In this document: piece by piece, positions 43,876-56,451 of the stretch | How positions within the stretch are numbered: position 1 is the first letter of the stretch | Layout of the letters: every line of letters begins with the position of its first letter | DNA from: Venturia oleaginea | Taxonomy: Eukaryota > Ascomycota > Dothideomycetes > Venturiales > Venturiaceae | NCBI GenBank assembly: GCA_013176395.1 | Contig: JABMLP010000011.1 | Span: forward strand, 1,240,001-1,304,000 | DNA length: 64,000 nt | Direction of reading: 5' to 3' | Notes under the pieces: model-generated | Told to the model about the DNA's origin: nothing | Database searches by the model: none | What the model saw: only the letters and a program-made list of their open reading frames with translations | Position numbers and translations under genes: made by a program

Positions 43876-45702
43876 TCACCAGTCCTGCATCAGTCTTTCT
43901 CCTTGTCTGTTTGCCTCCCTGTTGCAAATCTTCTCAATTCTCTCCCTTAGCACTATCTCCGCATGCATATACACCTCTTCGCCTTCTTCTTTTGATATAA
44001 ATGGTGGAAGAGACATTGCCGACCAACTTCTCGTAGTTGTGGGTTCGAGAAAGCCAGGTCGTGACCAATCTACTTCTTTTCCTGATTCCTTCTTTATCAA
44101 GGCGATCAGTTGCTGGGCTGTGGGACGTAGGGCCCGTGAGGTGCTCATGTATCTCAGTTTGATGGCTTGTGGTGTGTTACAGGTTGAGGCAACGATGGTG
44201 GGTATGTTGGTTGGGGTGTGGGCGAGGAGGGAGAGGGCGAGGAGGTTGGTTGCATTATGAACATCCGAAATATGTTGCTGACCCATAAACCACCTCTTAA
44301 AAAGATGTATCCGATTTTTATCAAGTAGACTAGTATCTGCCAGGATATCTGTTATGGGAGCCATTACATTTTCCTCAATGTTCGGCACTATAGCTGTAGT
44401 CGTTACATCCGTGATTGCGATTCGTCCCGACAAAGACCACCTAGGTGCCAAAGATTTGATGGACCGGTAGTCAATGCACATGTTGATAAGGTATTTCTTA
44501 GCAGCCTCAACCCATCCTTCTGAAGCTTCTAGCGCCTCGAGATATTGCCTATTCTTATTAGGCGCGTTCATATCGAGCCCCTCGAGTGGTTCAATAATCG
44601 ATCGGACTTCTTCTAGCAGCTCGTTGAGAGCCGAACACTCTGGTTGGCCTGGTTGGAAAGCTTCCTGCATCCATCTCAAGTGCTCTTCTAAGATGTTGTC
44701 GAACTCCAGTTTCAACGTCCCCAAGTCCCTAAATGTAGTCTTAAGAGTTGAGGCCTGGTCGTCTACTTCACGACATTGCTTCTCGAAACCTCCGCACCGC
44801 ATGAGAACATATTTCTTGTACTCTTCATCGAGACCTTTCACAAGCTTGAGGAAAACACCCATTTCTTCCCAAGCTTGCCGTACCACCGCTGAAAGTAAAG
44901 TCGGAAATATTTTTCGGCTCTGAGCGTTACCGTAAATGGGCGACTTCGGCCAGCAATGTCTGTCGTATTCGCACAAGTGCTTCTCCATCAACGCTAGTTG
45001 TTTAAGGGATGGTGGTTGACAGAAAGGTGCTTTCTGAAAGGTTTTGGAACGAACGTTCTCCAATAATGAAGCGGGTATGAGCGCAGCGTCTGCAGCCAGA
45101 TAGGGGGAGTAATTAGGTCCATTCCATACTTCGACTTCTTTTCGGTCCGTACCGGCAATGAATCTTTTGGCCATTTTGACGCGAGAAGCCAACAGAGTAT
45201 GTCTCTAGAGGATTTGGTATCGTAGAGGATGATTATGCTCATGCCACTGTTTGAACAAAGAAGAAGTTCTGCGAACATGATCTGCCAAGGACATTCGGTC
45301 TCCACCTTTCTCGAAAAACCATTCATAGACCGCAAGCCATCCAATGTCGTTGGCTGTGTGCTTGGCGATTTTTTCGGGCGCCACTTCGTTTTGACATGTG
45401 CTGTTGAAAGCTACCATAAGCCCCTCTCGACCTGGACTGGAAGTAGGTACCACAGCGATACTCTCATCGTCTCGGACAAGAAGGGATGCAAAGCAATTAA
45501 TATAACACCGCTCCTTACTCTGTTGCTCTTGCCGACGAGTAGTTGGCTCTCCGTTTCGACGATCTTTACGCTCCCGTTGTATATCCCCTTCTGCACTCCT
45601 TTCAGTCATTTCCAGCAATGAGGTTAACGTCCGGGATCGTAGATGCTTCTCGCGAGAGAGGAAGAGCGGTTTCTTGCCGCTTCTCAGAAATTCTGTGGCC
45701 AT
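43876..45702 (-). pseudogene. Uncharacterised fungal protein, possibly deaminase-like, interrupted by one stop
   Basis: One frame is open from ATG 45702 to 43876 (about 608 codons) except for TAG at 45205-45207, between HPLRYQIL and RHTLLASRVKMAKRF. CAG to TAG would explain it. The first part is charged (ERKDRRNGEPTTRRQEQQSK) and includes INCFASLLVRDDESIAVVPT and HTANDIGWLAVYEWFFEKGG. The second part is helical with Glu- and Leu-rich stretches. Near the end, EEGEEVYMHAEIVLRERIEK has a His-Ala-Glu as in zinc-dependent deaminases of the fungal OTT_1508-like group, but no Cys-x-x-Cys follows in frame. A second frame after the stop (GDEDEEETPEFVAKP) may be the original tail. The deaminase idea is weak, and I do not assign a function. 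Confidence 0.5.
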
Positions 45703-45735
45703 GTCGAAAGGGAAGATACACTGCTCTGGATCCAA

Positions 45736-46499
45736 GGTATAAACAAGCGTCGATATCGATATGTTCCTGGAGGTAATATTTCTAAAAAATTGTCGGGATC
45801 AGTAGTCGTTGCAAGTATCGCGGTGGGATTTGAAAGATGGTGGAAGCGGAGACTTGCCGATTAAATAAACACCATATTGCTCAGACAGAAAAATTCTCTC
45901 ATCATCCCAAACTATGCGCCGGAATATAAATTCAGAGCGAGCAAGCAACCTATGACCGGGGGAACAATTTTATCTATGATTTAGTGGTATCCTAAAGTCT
46001 AAATCCGATATCCTAGCTGAACGATACCACCTACCACTTATACGATATCGATCCTTTTATTCGAATTACTAGTACTTTCGACACAAGCTTACCTCGATCT
46101 GAGTTGTACGCCAATGTGTTTAGTATGGCAGCTACGCTCCTAGAATTGTATGATGCCATCCTTTTGAGAATTTGAGCGATGAACCGCAGTCTGCTGGGCC
46201 TTACGGATCCTTCGCTGCTGCGCTACTGGATACAATAATCACTATCTTTTGCGAAGACTAGCCAGATCCTCGCCTGACCAAATTTCGTTTCACCAACGGG
46301 AGTAAGAAGGAAGGCACTTGAAAGACGAGTCTTCGAGCATCAACATTCCTTTCCATTTGTGGTAATATTCATGCCCGGTCTCATCTAGACAGCCCAGAAT
46401 CCCTGGTCACCATCAGTGTCCGATGATAACATCTAAGTTTACCACATACCAGCACAAAGCCTAGCCACTAGGCCAGCCGTGCTCAAGCGTAGTCGTGAC
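45736..46499. other. Intergenic, upstream of the uncharacterised ORF and downstream of PIF1
   Basis: No gene signal was seen. It contains AT-rich stretches around 45950-46100 with several copies of GATATC/CGATAT-type words. Confidence 0.5.
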
Positions 46500-49400
46500 T
46501 CAAACCACCCACTCATCTTCTAGGAACCTCTTCTCATAGTCCTCTGCGTTGCTCGTTCTCGGCCTGGGCGCCTTCTTATTAACTATGCTCCTTGCCTTTG
46601 CACCATTATCCTTGATCAGTTCTTCCGCTCTACTCAAACCATTATAGAACGTCCGCACCCTCTCATGCGCCACGACCTTCGACGGGTTAAAATTGAGAAT
46701 CTGCAAGCCTTGCATACTGACCGCACGAGAAAGCGCAACATAAGCCTGACCTTTTTCGAAGACGCGTCCGAGATCAACCTTGACACGTTCCAGAGTCTGA
46801 CCTTGTGCTTTGTGGATAGACAAAGCCCATGCGAGGATGAGCGGAATCTGTGCACGCTGCGCTTGCACCTCACCGTTGGGCAACTCCACTTTCCACGATT
46901 CGCGCTGACAAAGCAAATCTCGCGTCGAGCCATCTGCGATGGTGAACCTTACAACAGGAAAATGTTGCGTCGTGCTCGCCATTAACTCCTTCATCTTTTG
47001 TCTTCGCTCCTTCAACCCCGGAACCTCGTCTTCGTTTTCTTCTACCAGGCCTCCCTTACTTTGGGCTGCATAATATTCCTCTTCATGCTCTTGGTAGTTG
47101 TCAAACATCTGTTCGGACATGAATCCAATGATCTTGCCCAGAGAACCATTGACAAGCGTGTCATCAATGTTCTTGATGAGCATGACTTGAGCACCCTTTT
47201 TCAGGGTGAGACACTCGACGGCCATACAATTGGCGAGCAGCTTATCGCGATACTGTTTCTCGGTGACAGTGCCCGTGTCTTTTGCTTCAAAAGTTTTCAC
47301 TTCTCCCTGAAGTTGGCGCATGCGGAGGTTGTTTGCATTATCGACTTCAGCGCGTGTTGGGAACAGTTCCGTGGCAGTCAACATGTCCTCAAAGTTCAGT
47401 TCGCGATTCAGTGTCCTGAACTTGGCAATTGACTGCTGAGACAGTTTGCCCTCTCGCATCTCGTTGAGCATATTGGCGAATTCTATGATACGTCAGCTTT
47501 CATCTCAAGTGAACGGATACCGGAACCTACCAGGATCCTTCTGTCGGAAAACGTGATGCAAACCAATAGTATGCTCAATACACGTATTCCACGTCCCCGC
47601 CTCGAAAGCAAATTGCGAGTCTCGTTGTTTCCCGTCCGGTCTCCTGCTGTCAGGCACAGGAGGTAATTGAAAAAAGTCACCAGTAATGACGAGCTGAATC
47701 CCACCGAATGGTCGTCCGTTGTTTCGTAGGAGGCGCGCGATTTCCTCCAACTTGTCAAAGAGCTCTCCATCCACCATGGAGACTTCATCGATGACCAGCA
47801 CTTTCGTCCTCATCCATCGATGCTTGGCCTTCTGATTTCGTCGAATCTTCTTGACGAGTTCAGGGACCTCCTCTTTGCCCAGACCGATGCCAGCGAAACT
47901 GTGCAATGTAACACCACCAACATTACAAGCAGCAAGACCAGTCGATGCCGTGACAGCTACGCGGTCCGTCTCACGAGTGTACTTTTTGCTCAAACTGCTG
48001 ATGATTTCACGCAGCAGAACGGATTTACCAGTGCCAGCTGAACCCGTGAAGAAAACACTCTTCTTCTGCTCGACCACGAGATTGAGAACATGTTGTTGCT
48101 CATCGCTCAAGAAAACCTTGTGTACCTGTGACTTCTTCTTCCTGGCGATTGCCGCTGCCTTGTCCTCTTCTGTAGCTTCATTTGTCTTCATAAGCTTGGC
48201 GTTCTTTTGTCGCAGCTGTTTCTGCTGGTCCTTGATGGCACTTGCAGTTATGTTCCAAGGATGTGCCGTTTTCTTCGTATTCTTCGGCAGCGGTGTAAAT
48301 GCACCCGTGATGGATTGTGTGTTTGATGTCGTTTGCCTTCTCGGTGGCTCTGGTTCTGCCGGCTCTTCTGCCTTCTGTTGTAGCCATGGCAGCGTCCTTC
48401 TCTTGCTAGGTCGTGTCTGCTTAGGCGACTTCTGTGGCGGCGCGCCATTATTGTACGTATATTGCTTCCATACAGGAGTCTTCGCCTTTGCTCCTGGAGG
48501 AGGCTGGAAATGTTCCGCTGGTGAGGACGACCATGGCAGGGCATCATCTGAATGCAAGGCTTCCATCTGTGCGTGTGTGAGTTGTGTATGATAGCCCGAA
48601 TTGTTCGTTGCAACGCTGGCCTGCCTCGGCTGTGTCGGTCTCATGTTCAATTTGGACACAGGAGCAGCAGGAGGATGGGGTAAATTGGGGTACTTGACTT
48701 GGCCCTTCGTTACCGGATCCTCAATGTCAAGATCTATATCGCTATCGAAATCATTCTCGTCGAAATAGACCTCACAGATGGATTTGTTTGCAGTACCAAG
48801 ATTTGGGTATAATGCGTCCTCGAACGCGTTGTCGGGTGCTAATGCCTTTTCCAACCCACTTGAAGTCCTCTTGATACCAGTGTAGTACGTTGTAGGCCTG
48901 CTCTTATTCTTCTGGACATTTCCATTTCCATTTTCTAGTGGTGTCCGTGATTGTGCAGCGGCTGGTTTGGAGCTCGCAGCTGAGGTTGCGACAGGCGGAC
49001 TACTCGAAAAGAAATGCTGCATCGATGCGGTACCTTTCTGCGAGCTGCCCGCATTGTGATTATCGACCGCTTTCTTAAACATGATGTTCGTCGAATCGAT
49101 AATGAGAGGATGTGGACGTGTGTAAGTTGCGAATTGACGCGTCGTTATCGGCGAATGTTTTTGAAACGAGTCTCCCAGTACAGAGAAGCGGCGAGGAGAA
49201 GGCGAGTTGAGAGAGACTCTAAACGAGCGCAGCGAACCTTTGTCGTGAATAAAGCCACCCGAAGATCTTTCCCAATATCCGGGCGACACAATTTCACCAC
49301 CACTCCCCCGTGCTCCAGTCTCAACAGCAACGGGCGTTGTCTCACAACGCGTCGCAACAGCAGCAGCAACCAGATTCCGGAAGACGACACCAGGTAGCTT

Positions 49401-49508
49401 AAACACAGCTTTCCTCGCCTCAATGCTGACCACCATGCAGCAAACGAAAAGGACAGTCGGTAGAACGAAGAAAAGGAGGAATGGGAGCGAGGTCACATCA
49501 ATAATCAT
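46500..49508 (-). CDS. PIF1: PIF1-family 5'-3' DNA helicase
   Basis: An ATP-driven helicase acting on G-quadruplexes, telomeres, Okazaki fragments and mitochondrial DNA. Exons are 47531-49508 and 46500-47482, giving 986 aa; the 48-nt intron joins QKDP to EFANMLNEMREG. Motifs: Walker A GSAGTGKSVLL, TASTGLAACNVGG, Walker B VLVIDEVSMVDGELFDKL, GDFFQLPPVPD, HHVFRQKD, ALSIHKAQGQTLERV and AYVALSRAVSMQGLQIL. The disordered N-terminal half has SMQHFFSSSPP, a possible PCNA-contact (PIP-like) motif. Two starts are possible: 49508 gives a hydrophobic then Arg-rich leader that may target mitochondria, and 49082 (MFKKAVDNHN) fits a nuclear form. Both are known outputs of PIF1 genes in yeast; here it is inference. 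Confidence 0.93.
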
Positions 49509-50626
49509 GTGCGAAGGGTCGATCGGTGGTTGTTGTGCAATGAGATGGTACGGAAGAGGCGTTTGGATCGTTCAATTTACGTCGTCACGTGATATTTTGC
49601 ACGAACAAGCACGAAGGCCTTTTTTAGGTAAATGGTATGGAAGCAACTCGTGTATAACGCGTTCTTGGAGTCTATTCTCCATGCTAAGAGGTCGTCGCCC
49701 TCGATTGATCTGTCGAAGGCAGCATCACGAAGTCATACATCAAAATCTCAATAATTACATTGGTTGACGACGGTTTGGGGGTATCTAATTGCGCGCGCAT
49801 GTTCGGTCGACAAACATTTTCAGACGCCACCAAACAGCAGCGAAGAGCGCCATACAAGCATAACTCGCACCCGCGGCATCAAAAAGACCGGTCTGCCGAG
49901 GCATCTTATAGATCTTCAACAGTGGGAATTGACATACGAGGAAAGTAGCAATGGAGTGCGTAATGAAACCAAGTAGAGTAAATGGATGATAACAACAGCG
50001 ACAACGATCCCCTCCATATAAGTAAGAGAAAGAGACTGGCAACAGCTCTACCCAAGAAAATAACAACAGACAGCCTACACAACAAACAAGCAGCCTAAGC
50101 CAGATCGCGACAACAGCTGGCTCAACATATGATCCAATCCCGACCCTCCCACACACAGCAGAGACGTAAAGAAATAAGGCTCCCCATATCCCGGGTAATC
50201 ATTCGGTTCAAACCCAGCTAGCCAGCCAATAATCCATGTTGTTGTACCCACCCATCCATCGCGCAACGGGAGAATAAGAGCGCCATGGCATAGAGATCCG
50301 CGTGGAAAACAGCTGAAGTGCGAATAGCAAGGAAACAAATTTGCAAGAGAGGACTGCAAAGCAACACTTTTGGGGGGATCGTATTGATAGGTACGCCGAC
50401 GCTCGGAACGACATGACAGATATGAAAGTCATTACATGCCAGTACGAGTCTTTCTAAATTATGCTGGAAAGACCGACTGAAGGAAACCGGCTTGTCCGTG
50501 GTCGAAATGGTGGTGGTGGAGAAGTAAAAAGTGGGAAGCTCCGTAGCATGTGTAGAATGTACTCATGGGGCGAGAGTGACTTAGGAGTTCTTTCCATGAG
50601 CATAATTGAGCCCAGAGCTCAGCAAC
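49509..50626. other. Region between PIF1 (5') and PUB1 (3')
   Basis: PIF1 promoter and leader plus the PUB1 3' UTR. ORFs on both strands (for example 49785-50359) lack recognisable domains; no gene is called. Confidence 0.5.
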
Positions 50627-52095
50627 TTAACCCTGGTATCCATAGCCGCCCTGGTATCCGCCCTGGGATTGCTGTTGGTTCCACTGCTGCTGTTGTGGAG
50701 GAGCATTCTGTCGACCCTGATGTTGTTGCGGTGGGTAGCTCTGCTGGTAAGGTTGCGCCATAGCTGGGCTTCCGTAAGCGCCTGGAGTTTGTCCGTAGCC
50801 ACCTGGCTGAGCGGAGTACGGGACTAACGAGATTAGTGTGTGAACTGGATGAGCATGTGGGTGGGGAGCATACCTTGAGGAGAGATTTGGCTGTGGCCAC
50901 CGTACTGAGGATATCCGCCTGCTGGAGTCTGAGGCGTGTAAGCGGATGGAGCTGCACTTGGAGGATAGCTATCATATCCACCAGCAGATGGAGCGCCTTG
51001 CCCTTGGGGAGGACGTTCCTTGCCCCAAGAGCACTTTAGTGGCCGGCCGTTGACGTTGTACCCGTTAAGCTGGCAGATAGCCATGGCGGCATTAGAGTGT
51101 GTCTCCATCTTGATGAACGCGAAACCGCGGTCGGACTGGAATCGAGTCTCAACAACATATCCGTAGTTGCCGAAAAGGGGGACGAGATCATTGACGGACG
51201 TGTATGGCGTAAGGTTACCAACATACACGGTCGTCTGCCAATCTGGTGTCTGAGATGCGACCTGCTCGTAGCTTCCCATACCCTGAGTTGGGAACGGGTT
51301 GTGGTTCTGCTGGAACGGACTGGGGCTCATGCCTTGAACGGACATGGCCTGCTGCTGTGCCATAGATGGTTGTCCCTTCTGGTTGGCCCAATTGCAGCGA
51401 ATCTGTCGTGATCCCAACCACTGTCCGTCCATAGCGGCAAGTGCCTTCTCGGCTTGGTCGCGCTCACGGAAGGCAGCGAAACCGTAGCCTCGTGAACGAC
51501 CAGTTTTCATGTCCCACATCACCCGCGCTTCGGACACTGTGCCAAAGGCGGAGAAAGCCTGCATCAACGTCTCATCATTGACTTCATTGGACAAGTCTCC
51601 GACGAAGATGTGGTAGTGGTTGGATGTATCCTCCTTGTTCGTGTTGTTGTTCTGATACGCCCAGTTGACTCTGATCTCATTACCTAAGATGACACGCCCG
51701 TTCAAAGTCGACATGGCGTGCTCAGCAGTAGCTGGATCGTCGAATTCGACAAAACCATAGTTCAGACCCGAGGCCTTAACATTCTTGTCAGGTATGACCT
51801 TGACACTAACAACATGTCCACTCGTCTCGAAGATCTGCCTCAAAAGTTCCTCTGACACCTGTGGGTTCAGGTTTCCAACATAAAGAGCGCGCTTGTTGGG
51901 CTCTGGCGCAGAGCGACGCTGCTGACCGGGAGTATACTGGCCGCCGCTGGACATGGGAGAGGTGATGGCGGTTGGAAGTGGATTGTTGTTTTGGGGAATG
52001 TTCAAGGGAGGCAGTCCAGCGGTTCCCTGGCCATTATTGTCGTACCCAGGCGGTGCGCCAGATGAGGCGATATGATCTTGTTGCATGTCTGCCAT
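50627..52095 (-). CDS. PUB1: PUB1/TIA-1-type RNA-binding protein with three RRMs
   Basis: Binds poly(U)- and AU-rich mRNA and works in mRNA stability and stress granules (family knowledge). Exons are 50874-52095 and 50627-50823, giving 472 aa. RRM1 starts near residue 70 (RALYVGNLNPQVSEELLRQI), with the RNP1-like LNYGFVEFDD. RRM2 starts near residue 160 (YHIFVGDLSNEVNDETLMQA), with GRSRGYGFAAFRERDQA. RRM3 starts near residue 285 (TTVYVGNLTPYTSVNDLVPL), with SDRGFAFIKMETHSNA. The C-terminal tail is rich in Gln, Gly and Tyr (QQSQGGYQGGYGYQG at the end) and prion-like. The 50-nt intron lies in the tail, after QISPQ. The N-terminus has a PPLNIPQNNNPLPT-type disordered leader. No defects. Confidence 0.94.
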
Positions 52096-53695
52096 TTCTC
52101 GAGATGAAATCTGGGTGGTGAGATTCGGCAGCTGGAGTGGAAAGGGGTGCTTCAGGCTGATGCGAAGAAATCGTTTGGGGCCAAAGAAGAGAAATTAGAT
52201 CTTTAAGAAAAGGACACCAACCAGCGGAAGGATGGAACGGAAATTATAGAGCCGAGGCGCGTCGAGTCCAGATGGTTGATGGAGGATTAAAAAAGTCGTG
52301 TCGTGGTTTTGGTGGGACGAAAGCTTCTGATGGCGGCACGGAAAATGGAACAGAATGGTAAGAAAGAGAAGACCAGACGAGACCAGATCAAATCAGTGCA
52401 GAGGAGCAAGGAAATAAAGAAATACGAGCAGACACCAGGCGGGATCAGTCGTTTCTCGAGCAGCTCAGTCTGTTCAATATATGATAGTGGTAGTCTCGAT
52501 TCCAGCGGGAGGGAGAGCTGCTTTGACGGGCCGCCTGCGCTAGTTGACACCTTTGCCGATGATCACGTGATAATGACTTCAAAGTCTGTTGAATCGGGTT
52601 GCTTGTAATATAATAGATAAATTGTCAGCTGAAGTTGACGGGAACAGCAGTATCATTAATTTAAGAAAAAGAGCAGGAGCGATCTCCCTCAAAGAAAGCT
52701 ACGGAGCACGGCTCGTCAAGCCTAAGAGAGTTCGGCGTCTTCTCGTCCCTTCTTTAAAGAACAACAATAAACCTAAATGGAGTAGTGGTCCATTTTTAAG
52801 CGCGCTTCCATGATACAAAGCCTTCGGTGTAGCATGAGAAAAGAAGATTGGCAACCATATCATCCCGACCGCTATATTATTTGCGAAGATCTAGACACTG
52901 GAATTGGTGATAGACACAGACTGAAGCTCTCGATATAATGCTACATTGTCCCCTAATCGACCGTTGCTACGGGTATTGATATATTGCTCAAAGTATAAAA
53001 ACAAGATAGATATAACTACCAGATATCCCACTATTCATCCCTTTCTGCCGTATGTTGATTTCTGACCTCAGTCTACAGTCTACTCACTTTAGCTCCAAGC
53101 TCGCTTTTCCATTCAACCTCGACATGCACCGTGACTTTGATCATCCTCCTGGCATATCTGACCATTTGCTTTGCTCGTCCGTAATCCCGCAAAGGGACCA
53201 GACCAAAAGAATAGGTTCGGCCAAAGGACGACCGTTTGCCGAAAGATTATTCCAAGAATGATAGGGGCAAGATTTGATTGGAGAGAACATTGTGCCAGTA
53301 GGAGAACTGCTTGGGATGGGCATTCTAGAGCAAATTCGGTTGAGGCAAGGGTTCGATGTGTTGTCGATCCCAATCAGAACTCGGAGAATGACATGACGGC
53401 AATTTTGGGCGAGATACCTGAGTGCATCCGATCTTCAGGATCGTTTTTGGTAGCTGTTTAGATTGCCTTGTAGCGAGAAGTATGTCGTGGCATGCCCCCC
53501 TTCAACAGTGCTCGTGACGGAGTATAAACTCAGAAATGTTCTTTTTAACAGGATAGAATTAGGAACACGCTCTGTTCGCTCAACTTACAGTGGTGACAAC
53601 AGAAGGCTAAAGTCCCTCCCCAAACTCCAACATGATCCACGCAATGCAATGCAATATACAAGTCGCACCACATAATTACACAATCATCACAGCTG
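52096..53695. other. Upstream region of PUB1 and downstream region of PFA3
   Basis: No additional gene was recognised. 52100-52500 should be the PUB1 promoter and leader. Confidence 0.5.
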
Positions 53696-55301
53696 TTATC
53701 TCGACGAATTACTCAGACCTCTAGGGCTGTTCTTCCTCCCCTTGACCATATCTGCAGGAAGATCATTCCAATTCTCCTTCGCTCCCAATCTCGAAGGGCC
53801 CTGTATGCTTTTAACCAACCTTCTTCCTTCCATATCCTCTTCATCAGTACTGGTATCATAATCATACGTGTCCTCTCTACTCCCCTTCGACGTCGGTGTA
53901 TCAAATCCTCTCGTTGGCGTCTCACTTCGACTTCCGTTCTTCGCATGATGCACGAGGCCCCTAGTAAATCTGGGCGGGCTCCTTGGCATGAATTTCCTGG
54001 GCACCTGCATCTGATCCCTGATGATTCTTTGATTCTCCTCCTCTCTCAGCCTTGCCTCCCTCCCTAACCTGAGTCTCTCAGTTGCATCCTTCCATTTCGC
54101 CGAAGGTTCCCAAAGCCATCCATCACCCACAGAATTACAGATCGGCAAAAACCATAACTTCTTGTTCTCGCCCATGACCATTTCCAGGTTTCGCCGCCAG
54201 CCGTAGTCAAAAGCATTGGGCAGTTTTCCGTTGTCCAGTTCATCTAAGTAATCATTATATCTGTCTCTTTCTCGTTGACGTTCTGCGTTATCCCAGTCGT
54301 ATGTCCTTTGGAGTGAAGATTGAGCTGGCGATGCTCTTTCGTCTGCGTCGTTGGCTTGCGATATAAATCCTGTGGCTTCTGCTGCCGCCATGCCGAAATC
54401 ACGCATTTGTTCGCCGAGGGTATGATGGCCATCATCAACATATGTTCTGCCTATGTGGTGTTGCGGATTTTGCTGCGCCTTGAGAGGGCTGAGATATCGA
54501 GTCTTCTCGAGACTTTCAATTGTGGTCTGGCCTTTCGATGTGAGATAGAGATGCCATGCTGTGAAGCCAGTGATAACAAGGCCGATTATACCGGAGAGCA
54601 CGGAGAGTAAGATGAAGTTGACGGGCATCAGAGACTCTTCCACAGTGCCATCTATAATTATAGATTTCCAAATCCATTGCGCAGAGACCAAAAAGCAAGT
54701 CCAACAAAAAAGACTCGTGTAAATCAAGAACAGGAGGAAGGCTTTGTAATTCCGAAACCCGACACAGGTTGCCAGCCAAGGACAGTGGTGGTCCATCTTC
54801 AGTACGCACTTGCGACATGTACTACAATGGTGCGCTCGATCCGGTTTCTTCGACTGGCATTTTTTGCAGAAGCGCATTTCGCCAGAGGACTTGACGGTCA
54901 AGGAATGAAAGGGCTGCGGTTCGGTGGTAGGGAGGGCTGAGTAGCCTGGAGGGGTAGTAAGAGGCGATCCTGGGTCTGTGAATACAGCTGTGGTGTATGA
55001 CCAATTAAGGAGGATATAGAATGCGATTCCCAAGGTCATCTGTATGTAGCCTTGACGAACATGTCAGTATCGGCTACTGCCATAATCAGTCTTTACGAGG
55101 TCTCCTACCAAAGTACGTGCCCCGTATGAATCCCATGTTTGTTTGAACCCATACTGCCCAACTTGTGATGCCATACACGAAGGTAAGAGGGAAGTATGTT
55201 ATCACATTGCAACAGTAGCGCTCGCATTTCCTCACAAAGCTCTTGCGTCTGCGGTGGTTTGGCGATGAGGAAAGAGAGGGACTCGGCGCGAAGGACGCCA
55301 T
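53696..55301 (-). CDS. PFA3: DHHC palmitoyltransferase, Pfa3 type
   Basis: Transfers palmitate to Cys of membrane-associated proteins such as vacuolar Vac8 (family knowledge). Exons are 55109-55301 and 53696-55050, giving 515 aa; the 58-nt intron joins FIRGTYF to GYIQMTLG. Hydrophobic segments: about residues 30-55 (NVITYFPLTFVYGITSWAVW), 67-85 (TLGIAFYILLNWSYTTAVF), then two after the Cys-rich domain (FLLFLIYTSLFCWTCFLV and FILLSVLSGIIGLVITGFTA). The Cys-rich domain reads MRFCKKCQSKKPDRAHHCS, CVLKMDHHCPWLATCVGFRN. The TTxE motif is in SKGQTTIESLEKTRY, followed by a long hydrophilic tail. Family order and length are as expected; no defect. Confidence 0.93.
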
Positions 55302-56196
55302 GATTGAGATGAGGCGCCCTTGAGGGTTATCTTGTCATGAAGCTCGAGGTTTGAATAGGCGGATGCGAAACAGAGTCTCCCGGGGCAGAAGGGATGGATC
55401 AGGAGTTCGGTAATGGTAAGACTTGGTGTATGAACGACTGTAGGTGAAGAAAACAGACAATCATTGAGTTCTGTATACAAGTAGATAGCTGGTGCGAATT
55501 GTGGTTAAAGGGCGGGAGTGTCAATGTCTTCTCTCTTCGCCGCGTCAGCCAAACTGGACCTCAGCCACGCTACCGAGTATTCTAAACACGCCAACCGCAA
55601 ACATCAACTCCTCACTCTCAGCCATGTTCCTAAATTCGACCTCGAAGCACATGAATAGATACTACGGTCGATACCAAAGGGTACCTCCGTTGCGTGAGAA
55701 GAACACCCGGAAGATCTCGCCCGGCCCTTTTAACGCCCCCGGTAAATTTGAAACTATTATCTCGACGAATTTCCAGCCCTTCTATCCCACACGCTCTTAC
55801 ACGACAAGAATGTTGGAGTGGGACCCAGTTCGTCGGAGATGGGAGATTCGCCTTTCTCGTGTCACTGTTCTCTCAAGATACAATCATCAATCCTAATAGC
55901 GGCCAGCTTAGAGACAAGATTCAAAAGCCAGAAGTATCCTGTTGGCCGCTTGGCGAGATTATTTGTAGAAAAGCAATCTATACAACTCCTGCTATCTATT
56001 AGAACTTCATAGCCTACGCTTCTAAAATTACTCGTCCGCCCCCGCTACCAAGAAAGCAGATATCGGACCCCTCTCCGAGCAGAATGTAAATGTATGTGTT
56101 GCGTCTCCCAACTTCAACTCCACTTTCCCTCTCTCTACCAGTCCACAACATATTCTACCAGCCACAAGCACTTCTCTATCTCACCCACTTATCAAA
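55302..56196. other. Region upstream of PFA3 and of the small secreted protein
   Basis: An ORF of 134 codons at 55492-55896 (+) has no recognisable domain and was not called. The last 100 bp before 56197 are C/T-rich, as in promoters of these fungi. Confidence 0.5.
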
Positions 56197-56451
56197 ATGA
56201 AATCTCTCCTCCTCCTTCCCTTAACCCTCCTCCAGCTCGTCCAATTCACCACCGCATGGACAACTCGACCAACCATCCGCGACGCAACCCCTAACGTCCC
56301 CATCCCACCCGAGCTCCTCAGACACATCAAATTCGGCTTACCCAAAATTCCCGATATGCCTTTGCCGCATAATTCGAAGTTATCGAGGATGCCGCTTCTT
56401 GGGCCGGCTTTCCAGCATCAGACTCCTGCCAAGTTAAAAAAGGAATTGTGA
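56197..56451 (+). CDS. Small secreted protein, 84 aa, no Cys
   Basis: MKSLLLLPLTLLQLVQFTTA is a clear signal peptide with a likely cleavage after TTA or TAW. The mature part of about 64 residues is Pro-rich (NVPIPPELLRHIKFGLPKIP, DMPLPHNSKLSRMPLLG) and ends LKKEL. The final KKEL somewhat resembles an ER-retention KDEL-type end, which may be chance. No introns and no family were recognised. The C/T-rich leader and CAAA before the ATG support translation. It could be a candidate effector or a short peptide precursor, without evidence for either. Confidence 0.6.
   Translation: MKSLLLLPLTLLQLVQFTTAWTTRPTIRDATPNVPIPPELLRHIKFGLPKIPDMPLPHNSKLSRMPLLGPAFQHQTPAKLKKEL

Noticed and set aside
47851..48591. 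246-codon ORF on the plus strand
   Set aside because: It is antisense to the PIF1 N-terminal half and low in sense; the helicase frame is clearly real.
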